From contig NZ_JALLIK010000103.1 in NCBI RefSeq assembly GCF_023093595.1, forward strand, positions 1-64,000: a DNA stretch of 64,000 nucleotides, given 5' to 3'. Source of the stretch: Thauera aromatica_A. GTDB taxonomy: Bacteria; Pseudomonadota; Gammaproteobacteria; Burkholderiales; Rhodocyclaceae. Under the pieces are notes generated by a model. The model was not told the DNA's origin, made no database searches, and worked only from the letters and a program-made list of their open reading frames with translations. Both the position numbers and the translations under genes were made by a program. The stretch's first letter is position 1, and every line of letters begins with the position of its first letter. Positions 1 through 8,344 of the stretch are shown one piece after another.

Positions 1-114
1 CCGAACGCTTCAATTTCGACTCACCCATCGGGTGACTTCCTTGATCAACGCCAAACCCTTAGCCTGCCAGTATTACGGGCAAACTGCACCTCACCAACTG
101 AGGTTTCTAGGTTC
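1..114. other. AT-richer leader at window edge, no gene assigned
   Basis: This edge segment is lower in GC than the rest of the window. It is open in the frame of the Fic-like gene that follows (no stop from base 1 to the ATG at 115). Its 38 codons do not resemble the N-terminal half expected of Fic proteins, so it looks like foreign or junction sequence rather than the missing 5' part. Nothing else is recognised in it. Confidence 0.4.
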
Positions 115-807
115 ATGCCAAAAAAAATCCGTACCGAGGCATTTCAGCCCATCGTCGACGTGACCGCCCGACACCCGGAAGGCATCGGCGGCAGCGTGTA
201 TCTCCCGGTCGCGCTGCCACAGCGCCTCGCAGAGCTGTTCGGCATCGTGCTCCAGATCGCCGGTGAAATCGACGACCCCTTCGAGCAGGCCTTCTTCCTG
301 ATGGTGCACCTGCCTTACCTGCAACCCTTCGAAGACGTGAATAAACGTGTTTCGCGCCTCGCCGCCAACATTCCGCTGGTCCGCCACAATCTCTGCCCGC
401 TGTCCTTCATCGACCTGCCGGCACAGGCTTACGTCGATGCGATGCTGGGGGTGTATGAACTCAACGACGTCGCCCTGCTGCGCGACGTATTCGTCTGGGC
501 CTACGAGCGTTCGTGCCAGCAATACGTCGCCGTGCAGCAGCAGCTCGTGCCGCCCGATACGTTCCGCCTGCGCTACCGCAACGAACTCGCCGAAGCCGTC
601 GCTGCCATCGTGTGCGGCGGGCAAGCCGCCGACGAAGCAGCGATCCGCGCCGTGTTGCCGGTAACGGTGGCGGAGGAGGACCGGGTACGTTTCGTGACAT
701 TGACGCTGGCCGAATTCAAGACGCTTCACCCCGGCAATGCGATCCGCTTCGGGCTCAGGCCGCTGGAGTTTTCGACGTGGTTGGAGCGGGAGGCTGGGCG
801 TGATTGA
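115..807 (+). pseudogene. Fic-domain protein, N-terminally truncated
   Basis: The 230-residue product carries a Fic-like core, LPYLQPFEDVNKRVSR (about residues 66-81), followed by a C-terminal winged-helix-like part. Fic enzymes transfer AMP or related groups onto target proteins through an HPFx(D/E)GNGR motif. Here the His position is Gln and GNGR is VNKR; as I recall, this is normal for the subfamily, so the activity is uncertain. Relatives are roughly twice as long, with an N-terminal helical half that includes the inhibitory motif. That half is absent and upstream sequence does not supply it. Together with the decayed IS110 gene just downstream, this suggests a fragment left by rearrangement. 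The frame is open to the window edge, so a fused longer protein cannot be excluded. Confidence 0.7.
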
Positions 808-1014
808 GGCTGGAAAAATGCCAATGCCAATGCGAAGGCATGGATCCAGGAGAGCGGGGTTGTCCTATGGCATCGGGGTTGGAAATTGGGGCCTGTCCCC
901 TATTCCCCCTGCTTGCCGCCGCCCGCGCGGCGCTCCAGACGCCGGCACCGCAAGCCGCGGTGATCGAGGCGGCCGAAGACTTCCTCGCCCGCGTGAGCGG
1001 GGAGGACCCGCGAT

Positions 1015-1392
1015 CCTGCCGCGCGCCATCCAATGTGGATGGCCTGCGCGTAGAATCCCGCCCGAGCTTCCGGGTACTGCCCGACGAGTACTCCTTGGGC
1101 GTGAGCCCGAACCAGCTCGCAAAATGACGGGCATCCTTGAAGTGCGTCATGTCGCCGCCGGTGGCCGCCACCATCGCCGTCGCGGTCAACAGGCCAATGC
1201 CCGGCACCGACATCCGTTGTGTGCACGCGGCACTATGCCGCGCCACTTCGGTGAATTCGCGCTCCAGCTGCGCGACGCGTTGTTCGAGCAGGCGGATCTC
1301 TTCGATGAGCCGCCGCATCGTTTCGCGGATCAGCGTCGGCACGGGCGAGCGCGGGCCGGCCAGCACGCGGCTGATCGTCTCGGCGCCGGTGC
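1015..1392 (-). mobile_element. IS110-family transposase remnant
   Basis: On the minus strand, about 1060-1390 encodes the C-terminal (transposase_20) part of an IS110/IS116/IS902 transposase. A coiled RRLIEEIRLLEQRVAQLE helix is followed by the VPGIGLLTATAMVAATGG motif and by FASWFGLTPKEYSSG. There is no start and no N-terminal DEDD catalytic domain. After the EYSSGSTRKLG stretch the frame breaks: an ILRAGHPHWMARGRI string resembling the usual YLRTLLIHGARA motif appears in a different frame. It is therefore a decayed fragment. It begins immediately after the cobS stop codon, marking a rearrangement boundary at the cobalamin locus. Confidence 0.8.
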
Positions 1393-1398
1393 GTGCTG

Positions 1399-2178
1399 CT
1401 ACAGGGCGGTCATCCGCGCGCCTGCGAGCAGGCCGACATAGCAGGCGAGTTCCGCCGCCTGCTGCAGCGCGCCGAGCAGGTCGCCGGTGTAGCCGCCGAG
1501 GCGGCGCACGAACATGCGCGCGGCCCAGGCGGTGACGCCGGCTACCGCGGCCAGTACGGCGAGGGCTTGGGCCGGCGCCAGCCAGGCCAGCGGGAGCAGG
1601 CCGAAGACGGCGGCGATGGCGAGTTCGGTCGGAGTCAGGCGCTTGGCGAGCGGCTTCGACTTGGCGGTTTCGTCCTCGCGCACGTAGGGCAGCAGGTGGA
1701 TCAGGCTGGTCGAGGCGAGGCGCGACAGCGGGTGGGCGACGAAGAGTGCGAGCGCCACCGCAGGTCCGCCACCGGCCGCCGCCAGTTCGAGCAGCGCCGC
1801 GGCCTTGGCGAGCAGCATCAGCACGATGCCGACGGTGCCGTAGCTGCCGATGCGCGAGTCCTTCATGATCGTCAGCACCTGCGCTTTGTCCCAGCCGCCG
1901 CCGAGGCCGTCGCAGGCGTCGGCGAAGCCGTCCTCGTGGAAGGCGCCGGTGGCGCGGATGGTCACCGCCATCGACAGGATCACGGCGAGCGCGGGCGGCA
2001 GCGCCAGGGCGAAGACAAGGTAGCTGACCGCGCCGAGCGCGCCCACCACCCAGCCCACGAGCGGGAAATAGCGCGCGGCGTGGTTCAGGCGTTCGGACGA
2101 CCACGGCACCCAGGCCGGCACCGGCAGGCGGGTGAAGAAGCCGAGCGCGGTGAAGAAGAGTTCGAGCTGGTAGCGCAT
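1399..2178 (-). CDS. cobS: adenosylcobinamide-GDP ribazoletransferase CobS
   Basis: CobS is an inner-membrane enzyme that joins adenosylcobinamide-GDP to alpha-ribazole (phosphate), the last step of nucleotide loop assembly in cobalamin synthesis. The 259-residue product starts MRYQLELFFTALGFFTRLPV, typical of the family. It carries the acidic motif HEDGFADACDGLGGG (residues 81-95), whose aspartates are thought to bind the metal, followed by several hydrophobic helices. Length is normal. It lies 23 bp downstream of cobT and is the last gene of a minus-strand cobU-cobT-cobS set. An IS110 remnant begins directly after its stop. Confidence 0.96.
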   Translation of the reverse strand: MRYQLELFFTALGFFTRLPVPAWVPWSSERLNHAARYFPLVGWVVGALGAVSYLVFALALPPALAVILSMAVTIRATGAFHEDGFADACDGLGGGWDKAQVLTIMKDSRIGSYGTVGIVLMLLAKAAALLELAAAGGGPAVALALFVAHPLSRLASTSLIHLLPYVREDETAKSKPLAKRLTPTELAIAAVFGLLPLAWLAPAQALAVLAAVAGVTAWAARMFVRRLGGYTGDLLGALQQAAELACYVGLLAGARMTAL

Positions 2179-2201
2179 CGCCGCGGGCCTGTTCCTATGC
2201 C

Positions 2202-3248
2202 TCAGCCCTTCTCGCTGACGCCGGCCGATTCGAAGCTCGCCATCTCGTTGAGGAAGTTCACCGCCGCCTGGACGAGGGGGTAGGCGAGTGCGGCGCCGGT
2301 GCCTTCGCCCAGGCGCAGGTCGAGCTCCATCAGCGGTTCGGCGCCGAGGAAGGCGAGCTGCACGCGGTGGCCGGGCTCCTGCGAGCGGTGGGCGAACACG
2401 CAGTAGGGCAGGATGGTGGGGGCGAGGGCGTGGGCGACGAGCAGGGCCGAGGTGACGATGAAGCCGTCGATCAGCAGCACCATGCGCTTTTCCGCGGCGC
2501 CGAGCATGGCGCCGGCCATCATCGCGATCTCCAGCCCGCCGTATTCGGCGAGCGCTTCGAGGGCGTCGGTCGGGTAGCCGCCGCGGGCCAGCGCCTGGCG
2601 CAGCAGGGCGCGCTTGCGCGTCAGGCCGGCGTCGTCCAGGCCGGTGCCGCGGCCGGTGACGGTGTCGAGGTCGGCGTCGCGCTCGGCGCCGATCAGGCAG
2701 TGGGTCAGCAGCGAGGCGGCGGCGGTGTTGCCGATCCCCATCTCGCCGAAGCCGATGCAGTTGCAGCCGTTGTCCGCCAGCGCATGGGCGAGGCGGCGCC
2801 CGCGCGCGAGCGCGGCGTCGCGCTGTTCGGCGCTCATCGCCGGGCGTTCGAGGTAGTTGGCCGTGCCGGCGGCGATCTTGGCGTCGATCAGCGCGGGGCG
2901 GGGGGCGAACGCATGATTGACGCCGGCATCGACGACGCTGAGGTCGAGGCCGAGCTGGCGGCTGAAGACGTTGATCGCGGCGCCGCCGGCGAGGAAGTTC
3001 TCCACCATCTGCCAGGTCACGTCCTGGGGGAAGGCCGACACGCCGGCGCGTGCCGCGCCGTGGTCGGCGGCGAAGACGGCGAGGTGGGGCTGGCGCAGTT
3101 CGGGGGTGAGGCTCTGCTGGATCAGGCCGATCTGCAGCGCGAGCGCTTCCAGCCGGCCGAGTGCGCCGGGGGGCTTGGTCTTCTGGTCGATCTTGTGCTG
3201 GAGGGCGGGGGCGAGGGCGGCGTCGGGCGCGGCGATGTCGAAGTTCAT
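2202..3248 (-). CDS. cobT: nicotinate-nucleotide--dimethylbenzimidazole phosphoribosyltransferase
   Basis: CobT activates the lower ligand by transferring phosphoribose from nicotinate mononucleotide to 5,6-dimethylbenzimidazole, giving alpha-ribazole phosphate for CobS. The 348-residue protein has the expected FAADHGAARAGVSAFPQ and FGEMGIGNTAAASLL motifs. The start at 3248 is placed at MNFDIAAPD; the frame is open further upstream, but that extension overlaps other genes and is not CobT-like. The ATG overlaps the stop of the truncated Uma2 ORF by ATGA, so cobT translation may be coupled to that ORF instead of directly to cobU. Confidence 0.95.
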   Translation of the reverse strand: MNFDIAAPDAALAPALQHKIDQKTKPPGALGRLEALALQIGLIQQSLTPELRQPHLAVFAADHGAARAGVSAFPQDVTWQMVENFLAGGAAINVFSRQLGLDLSVVDAGVNHAFAPRPALIDAKIAAGTANYLERPAMSAEQRDAALARGRRLAHALADNGCNCIGFGEMGIGNTAAASLLTHCLIGAERDADLDTVTGRGTGLDDAGLTRKRALLRQALARGGYPTDALEALAEYGGLEIAMMAGAMLGAAEKRMVLLIDGFIVTSALLVAHALAPTILPYCVFAHRSQEPGHRVQLAFLGAEPLMELDLRLGEGTGAALAYPLVQAAVNFLNEMASFESAGVSEKG

Positions 3249-3526
3249 GTGGGCGTGTCGGTGGTGGCGGAATCGTCGGGGTAGAACAGGCTGTCGTCCG
3301 CGGCCAGGCGCAGGCGCACGTTGGTCATGAACACGCTGCGGCGGGTGCCGCGCAGCGCGTTGCGCAAGGCGATGTAAGTGTTGCCGGTGATGGTGTTGGG
3401 CACGTCGGTGCCGCCGGCCATGACGAAGGCTTCGCCGTCGACGAATTCCCAGCGCTCGGGCTGTTGCCCCTCCCAGGCGAGGAATGCGTCCAGGTTCATG
3501 GCGCGCTTTGCGGCGGGCAGGCTCAA
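3245..3526 (-). CDS. truncated Uma2-family (DUF820) protein
   Basis: The 93-residue ORF matches the N-terminal half of Uma2/DUF820 proteins, a PD-(D/E)XK-nuclease-fold family of about 180-200 residues: LDAFLAWEGQQPERWEFVDG, then VFMTNVRLRL and FYPD. It stops just after FYPD, so the second half with most of the nuclease-core acidic/lysine positions is missing. It sits between cobU and cobT and ends in an ATGA overlap with cobT. A more internal start at 3499 (MNLDAFLAW) is equally plausible. The fragment is probably inactive as a nuclease. It may persist because its translation feeds cobT, which is inference. Confidence 0.75.
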   Translation of the reverse strand: MSLPAAKRAMNLDAFLAWEGQQPERWEFVDGEAFVMAGGTDVPNTITGNTYIALRNALRGTRRSVFMTNVRLRLAADDSLFYPDDSATTDTPT

Positions 3527-3559
3527 GTCGTGCTCCTCGGTTGGCGTCCAGGGCGCAGT

Positions 3560-4108
3560 TTAGCCCTGCTTGAGCACCAGCGGCAGACCGGCGGCGACGA
3601 ACACCACGTGGGCGCAGCACGCCGCCACCGCCTGGTTGAGCCGCCCGGCCTCGTCGCGGAACAGGCGCCCGAGCGGGGTTTCCGGCACCAGGCCGAGGCC
3701 GACCTCGTTCGCCACCAGGATCACCCGGCCGGGCAGGGTGGGGAGGACGGCAAGGAGCGCGCCGCGCTCGTCGCGAAAGCGCGGCAGGGCTTCGGCTTCG
3801 GCGCCGGGGGGCAGGGCCTCGGCACCGGCGAGGAGGTTGGCGAGCCACAGCGTCAGGCAGTCGACGACCAGGCAGCGTCCGGGTGCGGCTTCGCGGCGCA
3901 GCGTGGCGGCGAGCGCCAGCGGCGCTTCGACGGTGCGCCAGGCGGCGGGACGGTCGGCGCGGTGGCGGCGGATGCGCGCCGCCATCTCGTCGTCGAGCGC
4001 CTCGGCGGTGGCGATGACGGTGACGGCGAGGCCGGAGGCGGCGGCGCGGCGCTCGGCCTCGCCGCTCTTGCCCGAGCGCGCGCCGCCCAGGATCAGTTCA
4101 GCGCTCAT
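3560..4108 (-). CDS. cobU: adenosylcobinamide kinase / adenosylcobinamide-phosphate guanylyltransferase
   Basis: CobU (CobP) phosphorylates adenosylcobinamide and then transfers GMP to it, giving the AdoCbi-GDP substrate of CobS. The 182-residue product has the P-loop GGARSGKS (residues 8-15) and the RIRRHRADRPAAWRTVE segment containing the family's catalytic His region, then VDCLTLWLANLL and VANEVGLGLVPE. The start at 4108 gives normal family length; a further 28 upstream codons are open but do not resemble the family. It is the first gene of the minus-strand cob set, divergent from the btuB riboswitch leader. Confidence 0.95.
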   Translation of the reverse strand: MSAELILGGARSGKSGEAERRAAASGLAVTVIATAEALDDEMAARIRRHRADRPAAWRTVEAPLALAATLRREAAPGRCLVVDCLTLWLANLLAGAEALPPGAEAEALPRFRDERGALLAVLPTLPGRVILVANEVGLGLVPETPLGRLFRDEAGRLNQAVAACCAHVVFVAAGLPLVLKQG

Positions 4109-4230
4109 CGGATCAAGGGCCTGGGTTGTGCTTGAGGTGTGGCCGTAGGGCCTCGTTCGGTGGCATGTGCGGGTGGGCAGGTTCGATGGCACTGCAGGAT
4201 TGCGTCCGGGACGGTATCATCCATGCCCAT

Positions 4231-4246
4231 TGCCCCGGAAGGGGCA
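4231..4246 (+). other. short GC hairpin upstream of the riboswitch
   Basis: A perfect inverted repeat, gccccggaaggggc, with a small loop lies just 5' of the cobalamin riboswitch core. It could be the basal P1 region, a terminator for leftward transcription, or chance GC pairing. Confidence 0.3.
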
Positions 4247-4254
4247 ACGCGTCA

Positions 4255-4466
4255 TCGGTGCCCGCGGGCGGTTCTCGCCCCGGGTTAAACGGGAAACAGG
4301 TGCGCGGCCCATCGCTGGAACGATGGCCGCAATGCCTGTGCTGCCCCCGCAACGGTAAGTGCGCGCAAGGCGGATCACGCAGCCACTGGGACACCCTCCC
4401 GGGAAGGCGATCCGCTGCGACCGGCCCATCGGCCGGTACAGCGCCCGAGCCCGGAGACCGGCCGAA
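4255..4466 (+). promoter_or_regulatory. cobalamin (AdoCbl) riboswitch
   Basis: The order of conserved blocks is that of a cobalamin riboswitch: GGTGCCCGCGGGC, TTAAACGGGAAACAGGTG, CCTGTGCTGCCCCCGCAACGGTAAG, GCCACTGGG, CCCGGGAAGGC, and the B12 box GAGCCCGGAGACCGGCC at 4448-4464. It lies on the plus strand, about 150 nt ahead of the btuB start, so it should repress vitamin B12 uptake and the downstream synthesis genes when adenosylcobalamin is abundant. The cobUTS set on the other strand has no matching element in this window. Confidence 0.95.
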
Positions 4467-4575
4467 CGCGATTTGGCGGATGTGCCGCGGGGTGGTGGCG
4501 ACGGGCGCGGGTTTTCCTGCTCGGTTCGGTGCGCTCCTGCTTCCGGCATGTCCATGTGCAGCTGCCATGACGTGC

Positions 4576-4606
4576 GGGGACGCGCGCCCTGGCGAATGGA
4601 GTCCCC
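4576..4606 (+). promoter_or_regulatory. candidate expression-platform hairpin over the btuB ribosome binding site
   Basis: GGGGAC at 4576-4581 can pair with GTCCCC at 4601-4606. The GGAG Shine-Dalgarno of btuB (4598-4601) sits at the base of this hairpin, 12 nt before the ATG at 4614. No U-run follows, so translational rather than transcriptional control by the upstream riboswitch is the better guess. This is a pairing seen by eye, without a folding calculation. Confidence 0.45.
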
Positions 4607-4613
4607 CGTTCAA

Positions 4614-6443
4614 ATGAAAATCCGCCTTTCCGCGCTCGTCTCCGCGTGCGCGCTCGCTTACCCGTTCGTCCCGGCCCAGGCCGGCGATCCCCAGCTCGAC
4701 CACGTCGTGGTCACCGCGACCCGCCAGGAAAGCAAGGTCGACGACTTGCTCGCCGACGTCACCGTGGTCACCCGTGAGCAGATCGAGCGCCTGGGCGACA
4801 CCACCTTGGCGCAAGTGCTGTCCCGCACCGCCGGGGTGTTCGTCACCGACGGCGGCCTGCCGGGCAAATCCGCCTCGGTGCTGATTCGCGGTACCGACAG
4901 CGGGCACGCGCTGCTCCTCGTCGATGGCATGCCGGTCACCTCGGCCACGCTCGGGCAGGCGCCGTTCGAGACCCTGAACGCGGCCGAAATCGAGCGCATC
5001 GAGATCCTGCGCGGCCCGGCTTCGTCGCTGTACGGTTCGGAGGCGATCGGCGGCGTGGTCCAGGTCTTCACCCGCCGCGGCCAGGGCCCGGCGAAGCCGC
5101 GGCTGGCGCTGCGCTACGGCAGCCACGACACGCGCGACCTGCAGGCCGGCGTGTCGGGTGGAACGGAGCAATGGTCCTATGCGCTGTCGGCCAGCCGGCT
5201 CCAGACCGACGGCATCTCGGCGACGCGCGGCCCGAGCGCCAATCCCGACCGCGACGGCTACGACAACAGCGCCGCTTCGGGCAGCCTGCAGTGGCGCCCG
5301 GCCGAGGGCCATGAGCTCGGCGTGCACGTGCTGCGCTCCGCGGACGAGAACCACACCGACGGCGACTTCGATTTCGACAACCACACCGACAACGACATCC
5401 TGAGCTGGAATGCCTACACGCGAAACCGGCTGAGCGAGCGGTGGACGTCCACGCTGCGGGTGGGGGCGATGGAATACGCTTCCGACAACTTCCGTCCCGG
5501 GGCCAAGGACCGCTTCGTCACCGATACCGGGCTCGTCTCCTGGCAGAACGACATTCGCACGGTGTGGGGCACCTGGCTCGCCGGCATCGAGCAGCAGCGC
5601 CAGGAGGTCGATACCAGCGGTGCCCTGGTGGTCGATTCGCGGACCACCGATTCCGCCTTCCTCGGCTGGACCGCAGCGTTCGGCGCGCACGGCGTGCAGG
5701 TCAACCTCCGCCACGACGACATCGAACGCTTCGGCAGCGAGAAGACCTGGTCGGCCGCCTACGGCTACCAGCTCACCGAGGCGCTGCGCGCCTTCGCTTC
5801 ATTGGGGACGGCGTTCAAGGCGCCCAGTTTCAACGACCTGTACTATCCGGTGAACTGCTTTTCCTTCGGCTGCTTCGGCGGTAATCCGGACCTCGCGCCG
5901 GAGTCGGCGCGCAACCGTGAGGCCGGCCTCGCCTGGGAGCACGCCGGCCAGGAAGTGCGCGTGGTCTACTTCGACAACCGGATCTCGGACCTCATCGACT
6001 GGGGCTTCACCCCGGAGAACATCGGCAAGGCCAGGATCCGCGGCCTGACCGCCAGCTACCGCGGCCGCGCGCAGGCCTGGCAGTGGAACGTGGTGGCCGA
6101 TTTCCTCGATCCGCGCGACGAGCAGACCGACAACGTGCTGCGCCGGCGCGCCCGCCAGCGCCTGCTCGCCGGAGTCGATTACAGCGTCGGTGCGTGGACC
6201 GTCGGCGGCCAGTGGACCGCGGTCGGTGCGCGCTACGAGGATTCCGCCAACGATCAACGGATGGGCGGCTATGGCCTGGTCGATCTGTTCGCCCGTTACC
6301 GATTCGACAAGGCGTGGACGCTGGAAGCGCAGCTCAAGAACGCGGGCGACAAGGACTACGTGCTCGAGCGCGGCTACCAGAACACGGTGTTCGCGACCGA
6401 AGGGCGCACCGCCTTCGTCGGCCTGCGCTACACCCCGCGCTGA
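4614..6443 (+). CDS. btuB: TonB-dependent vitamin B12 outer-membrane receptor
   Basis: The 609-residue protein is a TonB-dependent outer-membrane transporter for cobalamin. It has a cleavable signal peptide (residues 1-23, ending VPAQA), a TonB-box-like DHVVVTATR near the mature N-terminus, a plug domain (LLVDGMPVTS, IEILRGPASSLYGSEAIGG) and a 22-strand-type barrel that ends in a C-terminal aromatic strand (FVGLRYTPR). The start at 4614 is chosen because it gives the signal peptide; ATG 4596 is in frame but would spoil it. The cobalamin riboswitch upstream fixes the substrate as cobalamin. It ends 6 bp before the permease gene. Confidence 0.95.
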   Translation: MKIRLSALVSACALAYPFVPAQAGDPQLDHVVVTATRQESKVDDLLADVTVVTREQIERLGDTTLAQVLSRTAGVFVTDGGLPGKSASVLIRGTDSGHALLLVDGMPVTSATLGQAPFETLNAAEIERIEILRGPASSLYGSEAIGGVVQVFTRRGQGPAKPRLALRYGSHDTRDLQAGVSGGTEQWSYALSASRLQTDGISATRGPSANPDRDGYDNSAASGSLQWRPAEGHELGVHVLRSADENHTDGDFDFDNHTDNDILSWNAYTRNRLSERWTSTLRVGAMEYASDNFRPGAKDRFVTDTGLVSWQNDIRTVWGTWLAGIEQQRQEVDTSGALVVDSRTTDSAFLGWTAAFGAHGVQVNLRHDDIERFGSEKTWSAAYGYQLTEALRAFASLGTAFKAPSFNDLYYPVNCFSFGCFGGNPDLAPESARNREAGLAWEHAGQEVRVVYFDNRISDLIDWGFTPENIGKARIRGLTASYRGRAQAWQWNVVADFLDPRDEQTDNVLRRRARQRLLAGVDYSVGAWTVGGQWTAVGARYEDSANDQRMGGYGLVDLFARYRFDKAWTLEAQLKNAGDKDYVLERGYQNTVFATEGRTAFVGLRYTPR

Positions 6444-6449
6444 GCCCCG

Positions 6450-7466
6450 GTGGCCGTGTTCCGCCCGCCTTCGGCCCACGGCTCCGCGCTTGCCGGACGG
6501 CGGGCGCGGATCGTCCTCGCCGGGCTTGCGCTGTCGGCGGTGCTGGCCCTGCTGTGGGCCTTGTCGGCGGGTGAGCTCGACATTCCGGCGGGCACCGTGT
6601 TCGGCGCCCTGTTCGGCAGCGAGCAGGGCATGTCCGCCGCGATCGTGCGCGAACTGCGCCTGCCGCGCGCGGTTGCCGCCTTCGCCTGTGGCGGCCTGCT
6701 CGCCACCGCCGGCGCGCTGATGCAGGTGCTGCTGCGCAATCCGCTCGCCGACCCCTACATCCTGGGCATTTCCGGCGGTGCAGCGGTGGGGGCGCTGGGC
6801 GCGATCACGCTCGGCGCGGCGAGCTTCTGGATCGATGCCTCGGCCTTCGTTGGCGCACTCACCGCGATGCTGCTGGTGTTCGGGCTGGCGCACGGCGACG
6901 GCAGCTGGACGCAGACCCGGCTGCTGCTGACCGGGGTCATCGTCGCCGCCGGCTGCGGCGCGGCGGTGTCGCTGATGCTTGCGCTGGCATCGGATACGCG
7001 GGTGAAATCGATGCTGTTCTGGCTGATGGGGGACGCCAGCGCGGCGGTGCGGCCGTGGCCGGCGCTGGTGGTGCTGGTGGGGGCGCTGGCGCTGGTGGCG
7101 CCCTGTGCGCGCGACCTCAACGTGCTCGCGCGCGGCGAACTCGGCGCGCGCGCGCTCGGGGTGGCGGTGTCCCGCCTGCGCGTCGGCCTGTACGTGCTCG
7201 CTTCGCTGCTGACCGCGACCGCGGTGACGCTGGTGGGCTCGGTCGGCTTCGTCGGCCTGATCGTGCCTCACCTGGTGCGGCTGGCGCTGGGCAACGACCA
7301 GCGCGTGCTGATTCCGGCCGCGGCGCTCGCCGGCGGCACCCTGCTGACCCTGGCCGACACCGCGGCGCGCACGGTGATCGCGCCCCAGCAGCTGCCGGTG
7401 GGGGTGCTGACCGCGCTGATCGGCGTGCCGGTCTTTCTGTTCCTGCTCTCGCGCAGCCCGCGATGA
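6450..7466 (+). CDS. btuC: vitamin B12 ABC transporter permease (FecCD family)
   Basis: BtuC forms the inner-membrane channel that moves cobalamin from the periplasmic binding protein into the cytoplasm. The 338-residue product has about ten hydrophobic helices. It shows the FecCD-family signatures LRLPRAVAAFACGGLLATAGA near the N-terminus and VGFVGLIVPHLVRL near residue 270, the latter being the L-loop contacting the ATPase. It starts with GTG at 6450, 6 bp after btuB, and its stop overlaps the btuD start by ATGA. No btuF binding-protein gene is next to it, so that component must be encoded elsewhere. Confidence 0.92.
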   Translation: MAVFRPPSAHGSALAGRRARIVLAGLALSAVLALLWALSAGELDIPAGTVFGALFGSEQGMSAAIVRELRLPRAVAAFACGGLLATAGALMQVLLRNPLADPYILGISGGAAVGALGAITLGAASFWIDASAFVGALTAMLLVFGLAHGDGSWTQTRLLLTGVIVAAGCGAAVSLMLALASDTRVKSMLFWLMGDASAAVRPWPALVVLVGALALVAPCARDLNVLARGELGARALGVAVSRLRVGLYVLASLLTATAVTLVGSVGFVGLIVPHLVRLALGNDQRVLIPAAALAGGTLLTLADTAARTVIAPQQLPVGVLTALIGVPVFLFLLSRSPR

Positions 7467-8266
7467 ACGCCGTCCGCCGCCCCGCCACCGACGCTCCCCT
7501 GCTCGAGGCCGAGCGCCTCGCGCTGCAGGTGGGCGGGCGCTGGCTGTGCTGCGAGTTCAGCCTGCGCCTGGCGGCGGGGGAGTGCCTGGTGCTGCTCGGC
7601 CCCAATGGCGCCGGCAAGACCACCTTGCTGCACACCCTGGCCGGGCTGCGCGCGCCCACGGCGGGCGCGGTGCGGCTCGGGGGGCGGCCCTACGCGGCGT
7701 GGCCGACGCTGGAGGCGGCGCGCTTCCGCGGCCTGCTGGTGCAGCAGCAGCCGGACCATTTCGCCGCGAGCGTGCTCGAGACGGTGCTGATCGGCCGCCA
7801 TCCCCACCTCGGCCGCTGGGGTTGGGAGGGCGCCGAGGATGTCGCCATCGCCCGCCGGGCGCTGGCCGACGCCGGCCTCGCCGGGTTCGAGGGGCGCGAC
7901 GTCCTGACCCTGTCCGGCGGCGAGCGCCAGCGCGTGGCGATCGCCGCCCTGCTCGCGCAGGCGCCGCGCCTGTTCCTGCTCGACGAGCCGCTGAACCACC
8001 TCGACCTGCACCACCAGATCGCCACCCTGGAGCTGTTCCGCCGCATCGCCCGCACCGATCCGGCGGGCCGCGGCGTGGTCATGGTGATGCACGACCTCAA
8101 CCTGGCCGCGCGCTTCGCCGACCAGGTGATCCTGCTCGACGGCCGTGGCGGGGTGATTGCCGGCGCGCGCGACCGGGTGCTGCGCGAAGACGTCCTGAGC
8201 CAGGCTTTCGGCCATCCGCTGCGGCGCTGCGAACTCGACGGCCGGGCGATTTTCGTGCCGGACTGA
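7463..8266 (+). CDS. btuD: vitamin B12 ABC transporter ATP-binding protein
   Basis: This 267-residue ATPase powers the BtuC permease. It has Walker A GPNGAGKTT (residues 46-54), signature LSGGERQRV, Walker B LFLLDEP with the following D-loop NHLDL, and switch His in VMVMHDLN. The start at 7463 (MNAVRRPAT) overlaps the btuC stop by ATGA, indicating translational coupling. The riboswitch-led operon context favours cobalamin over siderophore as substrate. Confidence 0.93.
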   Translation: MNAVRRPATDAPLLEAERLALQVGGRWLCCEFSLRLAAGECLVLLGPNGAGKTTLLHTLAGLRAPTAGAVRLGGRPYAAWPTLEAARFRGLLVQQQPDHFAASVLETVLIGRHPHLGRWGWEGAEDVAIARRALADAGLAGFEGRDVLTLSGGERQRVAIAALLAQAPRLFLLDEPLNHLDLHHQIATLELFRRIARTDPAGRGVVMVMHDLNLAARFADQVILLDGRGGVIAGARDRVLREDVLSQAFGHPLRRCELDGRAIFVPD

Positions 8267-8344
8267 ACGCGCGCAGGCAGATCGGGGACAATGTGCACCG
8301 TGCGCGTTGGGGCGCGCGATGCAGCTAATCGAGGAAAGGACAGC

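Noticed and set aside
880..900. GGGGCCTGTCCCC motif near the IS remnant as a REP-type element
   Set aside because: Such a motif is common near repeats in betaproteobacteria, but only one short copy is seen here and no second end or transposase could be matched.
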